From contig NZ_VOHJ01000026.1 of assembly GCF_007923255.1 (NCBI RefSeq), positions 1-38,134 on the forward strand: a DNA stretch of 38,134 nucleotides, in the 5' to 3' direction. The notes beneath the pieces were generated by a model, which saw only the letters and a list, made by a program, of their open reading frames with translations, ran no database searches and was not told where the DNA came from. Origin of the DNA: Vulcaniibacterium thermophilum. GTDB lineage: Bacteria; Pseudomonadota; Gammaproteobacteria; Xanthomonadales; Xanthomonadaceae. Of the stretch, positions 23,528 to 31,292 are shown piece after piece. Position 1 is the stretch's first letter; each line of letters opens with the position of its first letter. Both the position numbers and the translations under genes were made by a program.

Positions 23528-26032
23528 ATGTTCCCCCGCACCGTTCGCACGTTCCGCTTCCGCATCTGCGCCATCGCCGCCGGCCTGCTCGCCAGCGGCG
23601 TCGCGCTGGCCGATGCGCACCTCGACGCCGAGCTGGTCGATCGCATGCTCGCCGCCGCACCCACGGACGAGTTGGCGGTCGTCGTCACCTACAAGCAGTC
23701 CGGCCCGCTGACGCCCGCGCAGGTGAGCGCGCTGTCGGCGCTGGGCATCGAGAAGGGCGTGACCATGCGCTCGCTGCCGATCGCCGGCGCGCTCGCCACC
23801 CCCGCCGAGATCCGCGCGCTGGCGCAGCGCGACGACGTGGTCTCGATCTACTGGAACGCGCCGCTGCGCTACTTCAATCGCGAGGCGCGGCAGATCTCGA
23901 GCGCGGCGCGCACGGTGGAGAACCCGAACGACTTCGGCCGCGCGATTCCGTTCAGCGGCGCGGGCGTGACCGTGCTGGTCAACGACTCCGGCATCGACGC
24001 CACCCACGAGGACCTCAAGCTCGGCCGCAACGTGGTGCAGAACGTGCTGGCGCCGCAGAACGTGCTCGCCGAGATCGCCACCGAGATGGTCGGCCCCGGC
24101 ATCGTGCCGATCACCTATCTCGAGAACGTGCCCAACAGCGACATCGGCTCCGGCCACGGCACCCACGTCGCCGGCACCATCGGCGGTACCGGCCAGCGCT
24201 CCAACGGCCTGTACCGCGGCGTGGCGCCCGGCGCGAAGATGATCGGCTACGGCTCGGGTGCCGTGCTGTTCATCCTCGATGCGGTCGGCGGCCTCGACTA
24301 CGCCGCCACCCACCAGTTCAGCTACGGCGCGCCGATCCGCGTGACCAGCAACTCGTGGGGCACCTCGGGCAAGTTCGAGCCGCTGAACCCGGTGAACGTC
24401 GCCACCTACGAGCTGTACAAGCGCGGCATCGTCAGCGTGTTCGCCGCCGGTAACGACGGCCCCGGCGAGGACACCCACAACCCGTATGCGCAGGCGCCGT
24501 GGGTGATCTCGGTCGGCGCGGGCGAGAAGGACGGCGTGCTCACCTCGTTCTCCTCGCGCGGCAAGCGCGGCGAGAGCGGCACGTTCACGATGCCCGACGG
24601 CAGGCAGTGGACCTACCGCAACGAGCCGACCATCGTCGCCACCGGCGTGGACATCCTCTCGACCTGGGACAGCCTGGGCTCGCTGTGCACGCCGGCGGTC
24701 GACGATCCGAACGTGCCGACCGCCTACGCGCCGTTCTACTGCTACATGAGCGGCACCTCGATGGCGACGCCGCACGTGTCCGGCATCGTCGCGCTGATGC
24801 TGGAGGCGAACCCGAACCTCACCCCGGCGCAGGTGAAGGACATCCTGATCCGCACCGCCACCAACATGACCGGCCGCGCGAGCTGGGAGGCCGGCGCCGG
24901 CCACGTCAACGCCTACGCCGCGGTGGCCGAGGCGGCCGGCGTGCGCGCCGGCTGGGGGGCGACGGTCAACGCGCTGCGCAGCTTCAACGCCAACGCGATC
25001 CTCAAGCCGGGCGGCGAGCCGATCCCGTTCTCGGTCTTCTTCGCGCCGGCCGGCACGGTCGAGTCGAAAACGTTCGAGGTCGGCGACGACGTCGCCTTCG
25101 TCACCGCCACCGCCGACATCGGCGACAACACGCTGGCGCTGGTGCTGATCGATCCGGACGGCGAGCAGTACGGCTCGGCGATCTCGCTGCCGCTGCTGGG
25201 CAGCCGCGTGGTGGCCAGCGCTCCGGGCAAGAAGGGCACCTGGCGCATCACGGTGCGCGGCATCGGCTCGGTGTCGGGCAACGACGTCGATCCGCTCAAC
25301 GTCACCAACGGCTACGGCGCGCCGGGCACGGTGAGCGGCGAGATCACGATGCTCAGGAGCGGCGGCTACACCGGCCTGAACGACATCGCTACCCATCCGG
25401 CGCGGCAGGCGATCGAGTTCGCCATCGCCAACCGCCTGATGGACGGCTATGCCGACGGCAGGTTCCGTCCGGACCAGGCGCTCAAGCGTGGCGAGCTGGC
25501 GCAGTACCTGCTGATGGGCCAGAACGTCCGCCAGGCGCTGCCGTTCTCGGGCCGCTCCAGCTTCACCGATCTCTCCACCTCGGACGCGCGCTGGCCGTTC
25601 GCCGAGGCGGCGGTCGCCCGTGGCGGCGCGCTGCGCGACATGCTGCACACGCAGGAAGGCGTGATGGGCACGGTCAACGGCGCGTTCCGTCCGAACGACG
25701 CGGTCACGCGCGTGAGCCTGGCGTACTCGCTGGTGCAGAGCCTCGGCCTGCAGGATCAGGCGCGCGCCTTCGACGGCACGCTGACCGCGTTCTACGACGG
25801 CAAGCGCATCCCGGTGGAGGACGCCGGCGCGATCCCGGCCAGCCTGCGCGGTTACGTCCAGCTCGCGCTCGATCTGGGCCTGATCAACGCGCGCTTCGCG
25901 GTGACGCAGGGGCCGTTCGACCTGCAGCCGACGCTGCACGCGTACTTCGACCCCGGCAAGACGGTCACCCGCGCCGCGTTCGCGGTGTCGGCCGGCCGCT
26001 ATCTCACGCACTACCGCAGCGCCGAAGACTGA
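23528..26032 (+). CDS. S8 subtilisin-type protease with three C-terminal SLH repeats
   Basis: An 834-residue secreted protease. The signal peptide ends near ALA28. Residues 30-115 look like an inhibitor-type propeptide (LAVVVTYKQSGPLTPAQ). The catalytic domain has Asp153 in VLVNDSGID, His213 in GHGTHVAG, Asn309 in AAGND and Ser411 in SGTSMATPH, so the triad and oxyanion residue are complete. A beta-rich domain (about 480-610) with VLIDPDGEQYGS follows. The last 215 residues hold three S-layer homology repeats, at about 617-663, 676-735 and 765-826; each ends in the TRAE-like core (LKRGELAQ, VTRVSLAY, VTRAAFAV), and the first has MDGYADGRFRPDQ. SLH repeats normally bind cell-wall polymers, so the enzyme may be held at the cell surface. 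GGAGAGAG precedes the ATG. Confidence 0.93.
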   Translation: MFPRTVRTFRFRICAIAAGLLASGVALADAHLDAELVDRMLAAAPTDELAVVVTYKQSGPLTPAQVSALSALGIEKGVTMRSLPIAGALATPAEIRALAQRDDVVSIYWNAPLRYFNREARQISSAARTVENPNDFGRAIPFSGAGVTVLVNDSGIDATHEDLKLGRNVVQNVLAPQNVLAEIATEMVGPGIVPITYLENVPNSDIGSGHGTHVAGTIGGTGQRSNGLYRGVAPGAKMIGYGSGAVLFILDAVGGLDYAATHQFSYGAPIRVTSNSWGTSGKFEPLNPVNVATYELYKRGIVSVFAAGNDGPGEDTHNPYAQAPWVISVGAGEKDGVLTSFSSRGKRGESGTFTMPDGRQWTYRNEPTIVATGVDILSTWDSLGSLCTPAVDDPNVPTAYAPFYCYMSGTSMATPHVSGIVALMLEANPNLTPAQVKDILIRTATNMTGRASWEAGAGHVNAYAAVAEAAGVRAGWGATVNALRSFNANAILKPGGEPIPFSVFFAPAGTVESKTFEVGDDVAFVTATADIGDNTLALVLIDPDGEQYGSAISLPLLGSRVVASAPGKKGTWRITVRGIGSVSGNDVDPLNVTNGYGAPGTVSGEITMLRSGGYTGLNDIATHPARQAIEFAIANRLMDGYADGRFRPDQALKRGELAQYLLMGQNVRQALPFSGRSSFTDLSTSDARWPFAEAAVARGGALRDMLHTQEGVMGTVNGAFRPNDAVTRVSLAYSLVQSLGLQDQARAFDGTLTAFYDGKRIPVEDAGAIPASLRGYVQLALDLGLINARFAVTQGPFDLQPTLHAYFDPGKTVTRAAFAVSAGRYLTHYRSAED

Positions 26033-26348
26033 CGGCGCGACTGTCCTGCGGCTCCCTTCGGGCCCGGCGCATGCCGGGCCCTTTTTGTGCGGGGTGCGGA
26101 TGCACCGCGCGCGCAGCATCGGCGCGCAGGCGCGCGCATCGACGTCAAGAACGCGGCATGACGCGTTGCGTCAGGGGTTGTCGCGATACGGCAGACGACT
26201 CGCGAGCGCGCTGACGAACGGCCGCAAGCGCGGCGCCGAACGCGCATCCGCGCGCGCCCGTCATGCACGAAGCCTTCGCCCGGGCGTCGCTAGTCTCGCC
26301 GCCTCGCATCGCGTCTGGCGATGCGCGCGTCGAGAGGGAGAGCGCACG
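26033..26348. other. intergenic region after the protease
   Basis: It begins with the protease terminator and then has about 260 bases leading to the 26349 gene. The GTCAAG and GATACGGCA stretches are the only AT-richer parts and no clear promoter pair is visible. GGGAG just before the next ATG is the only functional-looking site. Confidence 0.5.
26060..26086 (+). terminator. rho-independent terminator of the S8-SLH protease
   Basis: A perfect 9-bp stem, GGGCCCGGC with GCCGGGCCC and loop GCAT, is followed directly by TTTTT, 27 bases after the stop codon. Confidence 0.93.
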
Positions 26349-27614
26349 ATGGGCGGTGGAAGCAGCACGCACGAGACCCGCACGGACGACGGCCGGTCGG
26401 TGCCGCGGGAGGTCGAAGCCGCCTCCGCCGCGCACGCGCCGCGCATCGCGGTCGGACCTGCGCACGATCCGCTCGCGCCGCTGCTGCCGCTCGCCGCCGC
26501 CGCGTACCGCGAGCGCGTGCGGCAGTTCAACCGCATGCGCGCGCGCCTCGCGGGTCAGGCGCTGGCGCGGCTGCGGCCGCAACCGCACGACTTCGCCGCT
26601 TGCGCGCACGCCCCCGCGCGCTACGCCTGCGCGCTGGAGCTGTTCCATGCCGACCGCTACGTGCGCCAGCTCGAACGCGTGATCGCCAGCGCCGCGCAGA
26701 ACGTCGTGCCCGTGTTCGACGATGGCCACGGCGGCACCTGCGACCCCACCGCGCTCGCGCCGTTGCCGTTGCGCCGCGTGCTGGCGGCGCTCGGGCTTCC
26801 GCTCGCGGCGCACGCCGACGCGACGCATCTGGTGGCGTGCCATTTCGTGCTCGCCACCGTGCCCGAAGCGCTGCTGATCGAATTCGCCAGTCCGCTCGCG
26901 CCGCGCGCGCTGCGTGGGGAGGGCGCGGGCGCCGCGGTACACGCGACCGCGGCCCCGGTCGCCGCGTTCGCGGGCGACGGCGATTCGCATCCGCCGCGCC
27001 GGCTGGCGCTGCGCCTGCATGCCGAGCCGCTCTCGTTGCCGCCGCTGGCCGCGCGCCGGGACTACCGCTGGGCCGCGCATCTCGCGCAACTGCCCCCCGA
27101 CGCGCGGCGGCTGCTGGCGCGCTCGCCGGAACTGTGCGCCGTGCTCGACGGCCAGCCGGTGGCCTGGCCGCGCCGCGCCGCCGGCTTCGCGCTCGACTAC
27201 GAGGCGGTGATCGCCGATCCCGCCGCGCACGCGCCGCCAAGTCCGCTCGAGCCGCTGCGCCTGCGCGAGGGCGAGGCGCTGCTGCTGCATGCCGACGGAC
27301 TCGCCGCCGCCGGCCTCGATGCGTTGCATCGCGCGCTGCCGCAGGCGACGCCCGCCGCCGCGTTCGGCGTGCTGCGGCTGGACGGCGCGCGCGTGGCGGT
27401 GTTCGCCGGGCACGTCGCGGCGGTCGAACGCGCCGCGCTGTTCGGTGCGGCCGTGGGCGATGGCGAACTGCGCAGCGCCACGCTCGATCTGGCCACCGCC
27501 GACGGCCGCCGCGGCTACCGCCGCTTCCTCGCCTGCGGCGCGGTACCGCACGCTACGGATGCCGCGCCTGCGCCGCGCAACGCGCCGGCGCAGGCGATGC
27601 GTCGGCTGCACTGA
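26349..27614 (+). CDS. unrecognised Ala-rich cytoplasmic protein
   Basis: A 421-residue protein that I do not recognise. It starts MGGGSSTHETRTDDG after GGGAGAG, at a spacing of about eight. The frame has strong GC bias at third positions, which supports coding. No signal peptide or membrane segment is visible. The N-terminal 40 residues are polar and likely disordered. The rest is Ala/Leu/Arg-rich with short helical stretches, for example YRERVRQFNRMRARLAGQALARL and ALELFHADRYVRQLERVI, and a FDDGHGGTCDP segment. The final part, ALDLA-type with RRGYRRFLACGA, looks folded. It converges on the aquaglyceroporin gene with 16 bases between the stops. It is not obviously part of either neighbouring unit. 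Confidence 0.7.
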   Translation: MGGGSSTHETRTDDGRSVPREVEAASAAHAPRIAVGPAHDPLAPLLPLAAAAYRERVRQFNRMRARLAGQALARLRPQPHDFAACAHAPARYACALELFHADRYVRQLERVIASAAQNVVPVFDDGHGGTCDPTALAPLPLRRVLAALGLPLAAHADATHLVACHFVLATVPEALLIEFASPLAPRALRGEGAGAAVHATAAPVAAFAGDGDSHPPRRLALRLHAEPLSLPPLAARRDYRWAAHLAQLPPDARRLLARSPELCAVLDGQPVAWPRRAAGFALDYEAVIADPAAHAPPSPLEPLRLREGEALLLHADGLAAAGLDALHRALPQATPAAAFGVLRLDGARVAVFAGHVAAVERAALFGAAVGDGELRSATLDLATADGRRGYRRFLACGAVPHATDAAPAPRNAPAQAMRRLH

Positions 27615-27630
27615 CGCCGCGCGGCGCGGT

Positions 27631-28317
27631 TCACTGCGGCGTCGCGGCGCCGTCGCCGCGCGCGTCGGCGAGGAGCGCACGCGCGATCGGCACCGCCGCC
27701 ACCGCACCGGCCAGTTGCGCCAGCACGAACGCCGGCACATCCGCGGGGCGGATGCCGGCGAAGCTCTGGGTGAGGCTGCGCGCGAGCGTCACCGCCGGAT
27801 TGGCGAACGAGGTGCTGGCGGTGAACCAGTACGCGGCGAAGATCCACGCCGCCACCAGCACCGGCAGCGCCGCCGGCCGCAGCCGCGCGCCGAGCAGAAT
27901 GGCGAGCAGCAGGCCGAAGGTCGCCACGCCTTCGCTCAGCATCTGCGCCGTGCCGCTGCGCGCACGCACGCCCGGCTGCCACAGCGGAAGCTCGAACATC
28001 GCGTGCGCGAGCGTCACCCCGAGCAGCCCGCCCAGCACCTGGGCCGCGACGTAGCCGGTCCACGGCGCCGCAAGCGCCACGCCGCGCAGGCGCATGACCA
28101 GCGTGACCGCGGGATTGAAGTGGGCGCCGCTCACCGGACCGAGCAGCACGATCAGCACGTACAGACCGCCCGCGGTGGCGGCGGCGTTGGCCAGCAACGC
28201 GACCGCGTCGTTGCCCTGCGCCAGCCGCACGCCCATCACCCCGCTGCCCACCACGATGGCGAGCAGCAGCGCGGTGCCGAGCAGCTCGGCCAGCAGCGCG
28301 CGCGCCGTCCGCGTCAT
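27631..28317 (-). CDS. aqpS: aquaglyceroporin of the arsenic operon (AqpS-like)
   Basis: A 228-residue MIP-family channel with six predicted membrane helices. Both NPA loops are present: GAHFNPAVT (NPA at 68-70) and SFANPAVT (NPA at 173-175). It is the last gene of the ars operon, its ATG overlapping the arsC stop (ATGA). In Sinorhizobium meliloti AqpS replaces the ArsB pump and lets arsenite made by ArsC flow out down its gradient; the same role is inferred here. No arsB, acr3 or arsA is in the window. The channel probably also passes MAs(III) or other uncharged solutes such as glycerol. The symbol is given by analogy in context. Confidence 0.88.
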   Translation of the reverse strand: MTRTARALLAELLGTALLLAIVVGSGVMGVRLAQGNDAVALLANAAATAGGLYVLIVLLGPVSGAHFNPAVTLVMRLRGVALAAPWTGYVAAQVLGGLLGVTLAHAMFELPLWQPGVRARSGTAQMLSEGVATFGLLLAILLGARLRPAALPVLVAAWIFAAYWFTASTSFANPAVTLARSLTQSFAGIRPADVPAFVLAQLAGAVAAVPIARALLADARGDGAATPQ

Positions 28318-28802
28318 CGTGTCGCCTCCGCGATCGCACGCGCCTGCGTTTCCAGCGCAAGCCGGTCGAGTTTCTCCACCGGCAGGGCGACCAGCAGTTC
28401 CACGCGCCGGCGCAGCGCGACGAAGGCCTGCAGGTAGGCCCTGCGCCGTGTCGCCTCGTCGCCCTCGACGGCGGCCGGATCGGGCACGCCCCAGTGCGCG
28501 GTGGCCGGCGCCCCCGGCCAGAACGGACAGGCTTCGCCCGCGGCGTTGTCGCAGACGGTGATCACCAGGTCCATGCGCGGCGCGTCGGGCGCGGCGAACT
28601 CGTCCCAGCTCTTGCTGCGCAGGCGGGCAGGGTCGTAGCCGAGCTGCGCGGCGAGCTCCGCGGCCAGCGGCTGCACCCGGCCGCTCGGCTGGCTGCCGGC
28701 GCTGAAGGCGCGGAAACGTCCGCGCCCCAGCACCTCCAGCAGCGCCTCGGCCATCACGCTGCGCGCGGAGTTTCCGGTGCACAGGAACAGCACGTTGAAC
28801 AT
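28314..28802 (-). CDS. arsC: arsenate reductase, LMW-phosphatase (thioredoxin) type
   Basis: A 162-residue enzyme that reduces As(V) to As(III). The phosphatase loop CTGNSARS has Cys8 and Arg14 (CX5R). The later cysteines are in VCDNAAGEACPFWPG, the redox relay of the thioredoxin-coupled ArsC class, followed by the conserved WGVPDPA. I start at 28802 (MFNVLFLCTGNS), the family N terminus; an in-frame ATG five codons upstream (28817, two bases past the arsI stop) would also work and would favour reinitiation. It lies between arsI and the channel gene. Confidence 0.93.
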   Translation of the reverse strand: MFNVLFLCTGNSARSVMAEALLEVLGRGRFRAFSAGSQPSGRVQPLAAELAAQLGYDPARLRSKSWDEFAAPDAPRMDLVITVCDNAAGEACPFWPGAPATAHWGVPDPAAVEGDEATRRRAYLQAFVALRRRVELLVALPVEKLDRLALETQARAIAEATR

Positions 28803-28819
28803 GCGCCCGGCCGCCATGG

Positions 28820-29290
28820 TCAGCAGCACCCGGCGGCGGTGTCGCAGCGGGCCGCTGCCGTGCGGGCGGGCGCGTCGCAGCACGGCGTGGCCGGCCTGGC
28901 CGCTTCCGGCGCGTAGTAGGTGGTCGCTTCGCCGTGCGTGTGGAACGTCTCCCAGATCACGCCCTGCGGATCCTTCGCCCAGAACTTGTCCGAGCGCGCG
29001 TAGCAGCAGGTGGCGCCGGTCTCGGCGAGGGTCACCTGGTCGGCCGCCTGGAGGCGCGCACCGATCGTCTCCAGTGCCGCGGCGGTGTCCGCCTGCAGGC
29101 CCAGATGGGCGATGCCGTCCGGACCGGCCTTGCCGCTGGAAACGGCGAAGTTCAGCCGCGGATCCTCCAGCAGCCACTTGGCGTAATCGTCCTTGCGCAT
29201 GGTGGGCGGTGTGTCGAACAGGCGGCTGTAGAAGGCGATGTTGGCGTCGAGATCCGCGACGTGCAGGTGGACGTGGAAACGGGCGTTCAT
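28820..29290 (-). CDS. arsI: ArsI-type C-As lyase (CadI family dioxygenase)
   Basis: A 156-residue vicinal-oxygen-chelate protein. The N terminus has HVHLHVADL, the core has AHLG with His62, and VIWETF has Glu114; these fit the iron ligands of ArsI. The vicinal pair Cys95-Cys96 in GATCCYARSDKFW is the substrate-binding site known from Thermomonospora ArsI. ArsI cleaves the C-As bond of methylarsonous acid using Fe(II) and oxygen and gives As(III). The C terminus (residues 130-156) is an extra tail with Cys137, Cys138, Cys149, Cys155 and Cys156, which could bind arsenic or another soft metal. Its ATG overlaps the arsR stop (ATGA). CadI, a cadmium-induced name for the same family, is the alternative. 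Confidence 0.9.
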   Translation of the reverse strand: MNARFHVHLHVADLDANIAFYSRLFDTPPTMRKDDYAKWLLEDPRLNFAVSSGKAGPDGIAHLGLQADTAAALETIGARLQAADQVTLAETGATCCYARSDKFWAKDPQGVIWETFHTHGEATTYYAPEAARPATPCCDAPARTAAARCDTAAGCC

Positions 29291-29628
29291 CGGTCGGCTC
29301 CGGGTGAGGGAGAGCAGCCGGAGCCGCCGTCGGCTTCGCAGCCGGCGCCGGCGCAGCAGTTCTCGGTGAGGTAGGCGATCAGGGCGTTCATGCGCGCGTA
29401 GTCGGCGCGCACGCGGATGACGCGGCCCTCGCGCGTGTCCGCGACGAGGCCGGCGTGGCGCAGCACGTTCAGGTGCGCCGTCATGGTGGCGGGGGGCACG
29501 CCGACCCGCTCCCGCAGTGCGCCGACCGGCAGCCCGTCGCGGCCGGCCTGGACAAGGACGCGGAAGGTCTTCAGCCGGTGGGGTTGGCCCAGCGCGCTGA
29601 GGGCGGCGAGTGCGGAGGTCTCATCCAT
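29287..29628 (-). CDS. arsR: ArsR repressor with C-terminal cysteine site
   Basis: A 113-residue winged-helix regulator of the SmtB/ArsR family: LSALGQPHRLKTFRVLV at the N terminus and the recognition region VPPATMTAHLNVLRHAGLV. The As(III) site is not in the DNA-binding helix but at the C terminus, with Cys91, Cys92, Cys97 and Cys105 (ENCCAGAGC), as in the Acidithiobacillus ferrooxidans ArsR class. It should repress the operon until As(III) binds. It is the first gene of arsR-arsI-arsC-aqpS. The start is placed at 29628 because the promoter just upstream leaves no room for a leader and the sequence begins MDETSALAALSALG. Confidence 0.93.
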   Translation of the reverse strand: MDETSALAALSALGQPHRLKTFRVLVQAGRDGLPVGALRERVGVPPATMTAHLNVLRHAGLVADTREGRVIRVRADYARMNALIAYLTENCCAGAGCEADGGSGCSPSPGADR

Positions 29629-29662
29629 GTTTCTATGGTATGCGAAATATGGAAATGTGCAA
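29628..29662 (-). promoter_or_regulatory. ars operon promoter and likely ArsR operator
   Basis: On the minus strand TTGCAC (29662-29657) and TACCAT (29640-29635) are 16 bases apart. Only six bases separate the -10 from the arsR ATG, so transcription probably starts at or next to the A of the ATG. The AT-rich spacer has an imperfect inverted repeat (TTTCTAT with ATGGAAA in plus reading), which could be the repressor site. Confidence 0.6.
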
Positions 29663-29733
29663 GCGCCGCGGCCTTGCGTCGCCCGACTCGATCCGCGTGT
29701 GCCTTGTGGCACCCGATCGCGACCGCGCGCCCT

Positions 29734-30495
29734 CTATCCGTACCGGCGCAATACGGCGCGCACGCGGCCCAGATAGCCGGTGCCGAACAGATTGAGGTGG
29801 TTGAGCAGGTGGTAGAGGTTGTAGAGCGGCGCGCGCTCGCGCCAGTCGCGCGCCAGCGGCGCATGCTCGGCGTAGGCCGCGAAGAAGCACGGCGGTGGCG
29901 CGCCGAACAGCGTCAGCATCGCCAGCTCCGCCTCGGCCCAGCCGTGATGCACCGCACCGGCGTCGATCAGCGCCGGCGCGCCGCGCGCGTCGCAGTGCAG
30001 GTTGCCGGTCCACAGATCGCCGTGCAGCAGCACCGGCGGCTGCGCCGGGATCCACTCGCGCAGCCGCGCGCACACATGCTCCACCCGCGCGGCGTCGTCC
30101 GCTTCCAGCAGCCCGGCATCGCGCGCGCGCCGCGCCTGCGGCAGCAGCCGGCGCTCGGCGAAGAAACGGTGGCCGTCGGCGTCGGGCGTGTTGTCCTGCG
30201 GCGAGTCGCCGCACCAGCCCGCGTGGGCGAAACCGAAGCGCGCGTCCCGCCGCGCGTGCTGCCGCGCAAGGCCCGCGCCCGCGCGGCGGAAGTAGTCCGC
30301 GCCCGGCGTGCTTTCGCCGAGGTCTTCCAGTTCGATGAAGTCCGCCCCGACCGCATACACCTCCGGCACGCGCAGCCCGCCCGCTTCGCGCAGCGCCGCC
30401 AGCCCCCGCGCCTCGGCGGCGAAGAAGGACGCCGGCATGTCCGGCCGCCGCTTGCGCAACGCGCGGCGGCCGTCGGGGCGGACGAAGCGGTGCAT
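29734..30495 (-). CDS. fructosamine kinase family protein, short N terminus
   Basis: A 253-residue member of the fructosamine/ketosamine kinase family (YniA type), which phosphorylates sugar-amine adducts to allow deglycation. Family features visible: GRRALRKRR with the putative ATP-binding Lys, FFAAEARGLAAL, VPEVYAVG, FIELEDLGE, the catalytic LLHGDLWTGNLHCD and IDAGAVHHGWAEAELAMLTLFG, then LYNLYHLLNHLNLFG. Relatives have about 30 more residues at the N terminus including a first beta-strand pair. Here the frame upstream of Met (30495) runs at once into a REP cluster and then a stop, so the N lobe may have been clipped. No good ribosome site is seen. Activity is uncertain. Confidence 0.8.
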   Translation of the reverse strand: MHRFVRPDGRRALRKRRPDMPASFFAAEARGLAALREAGGLRVPEVYAVGADFIELEDLGESTPGADYFRRAGAGLARQHARRDARFGFAHAGWCGDSPQDNTPDADGHRFFAERRLLPQARRARDAGLLEADDAARVEHVCARLREWIPAQPPVLLHGDLWTGNLHCDARGAPALIDAGAVHHGWAEAELAMLTLFGAPPPCFFAAYAEHAPLARDWRERAPLYNLYHLLNHLNLFGTGYLGRVRAVLRRYG

Positions 30496-30539
30496 GGCAT
30501 CGACCGATCGAACGTGCGCCCAGCCTAGCAGCGCCCCGT

Positions 30540-30663
30540 CAAAACCCCTTGCCCGCAAGGGGAGAGAGGTCGGGGGTGAACGCAGTCAAAGCCCCTTTCC
30601 CGCAAGCGGGAGAGGGTAGGGACGTGCACTCAACCCCCTCTCCCGCTCGCGGGAGAGGGGTTG
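30540..30663. repeat. cluster of three REP-type inverted repeats
   Basis: Three related hairpin units lie in tandem: about 30540-30570, 30592-30616 and 30631-30663. The third is nearly perfect, CAACCCCCTCTCCCG pairing with CGGGAGAGGGGTTG apart from one bulged C. The CGGGAGAGGG core matches the cluster inside the kinase gene at 17557-17730. Such repeats are dispersed in xanthomonad genomes. Confidence 0.8.
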
Positions 30664-30710
30664 GCGTGAGGCCCACCGCCAGCGGCACCATCCAAGCGTC
30701 GCCGGCCCCC

Positions 30711-31292
30711 TCAGTGTCGCGTCAGCCGCTGCAGCGCGCCGTTGCGCTGCGCCGCGACCAGCGCGATCGCCACCGGCGTCAACGCCAGCAGCGGCAGCGC
30801 GGGCCGCATCAGCCGCCCGTTGAGCCGGCGCGCGCGCGGCCGGCCCTGAAGCGCGGGGATGTTGCCGGGCTCGTCGTGCACCTCGAGCTGGTTGTCGACC
30901 TCGCCCACGCCCTTCAGCGAGGAGACCAGCGCCAGCAGCCGGTCCAGCTCGTCGGCCAGGATGTGGCCGCTCAGCCGCACCCGACCGTCCTGCACCTCCA
31001 CGTGCACCGCGCCGGGGTGGCTGACCGCGCGCCCGAGCTTGGAGCGGATGCGCTCATGCAGCGTGCGGTCGTCGTGCGGCGCGCGCGACGGACGCAGCGC
31101 GTGCGTCAGCCCGCGCAGCCGATCGCCCGCGCGGCGCGTGCGTGCGCGGGCGAAATCGCCGGCGTCGTGGACGAGCGCCACGCTGCGGTCGCGTACCTGC
31201 ATCCGCCGCCGCCGGCCGAGCTGCGGATCGAGGAAGTACATCGCCAGCGCGCCTGCCGCGGCGCCGCCGAGAATGCCGAGCACGGTTCTCAT
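30711..31292 (-). CDS. BON-domain protein with N-terminal anchor
   Basis: A 193-residue protein. The N terminus MRTVLGILGGAAAGALAMYFLDP is a short hydrophobic segment followed by RRRRMQVRDR, typical of YtxH-like anchors in BON proteins. A basic linker leads to a BON domain at about 75-140 (LHERIRSKLGRAV, VEVQDGRVRLSGHI, VSSLKGVGEVDNQLEVH). A C-terminal hydrophobic stretch (LPLLALTPVAIALVAA) may be a second membrane helix. BON domains bind phospholipid surfaces and recur in osmotic-stress proteins. AAGGAG precedes the ATG. It stands alone; the neighbours give no functional hint. Confidence 0.85.
   Translation of the reverse strand: MRTVLGILGGAAAGALAMYFLDPQLGRRRRMQVRDRSVALVHDAGDFARARTRRAGDRLRGLTHALRPSRAPHDDRTLHERIRSKLGRAVSHPGAVHVEVQDGRVRLSGHILADELDRLLALVSSLKGVGEVDNQLEVHDEPGNIPALQGRPRARRLNGRLMRPALPLLALTPVAIALVAAQRNGALQRLTRH

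Noticed and set aside
30496..30558. Longer fructosamine kinase starting at TTG 30558
   Set aside because: The added codons are partly REP sequence and do not resemble the family N terminus.
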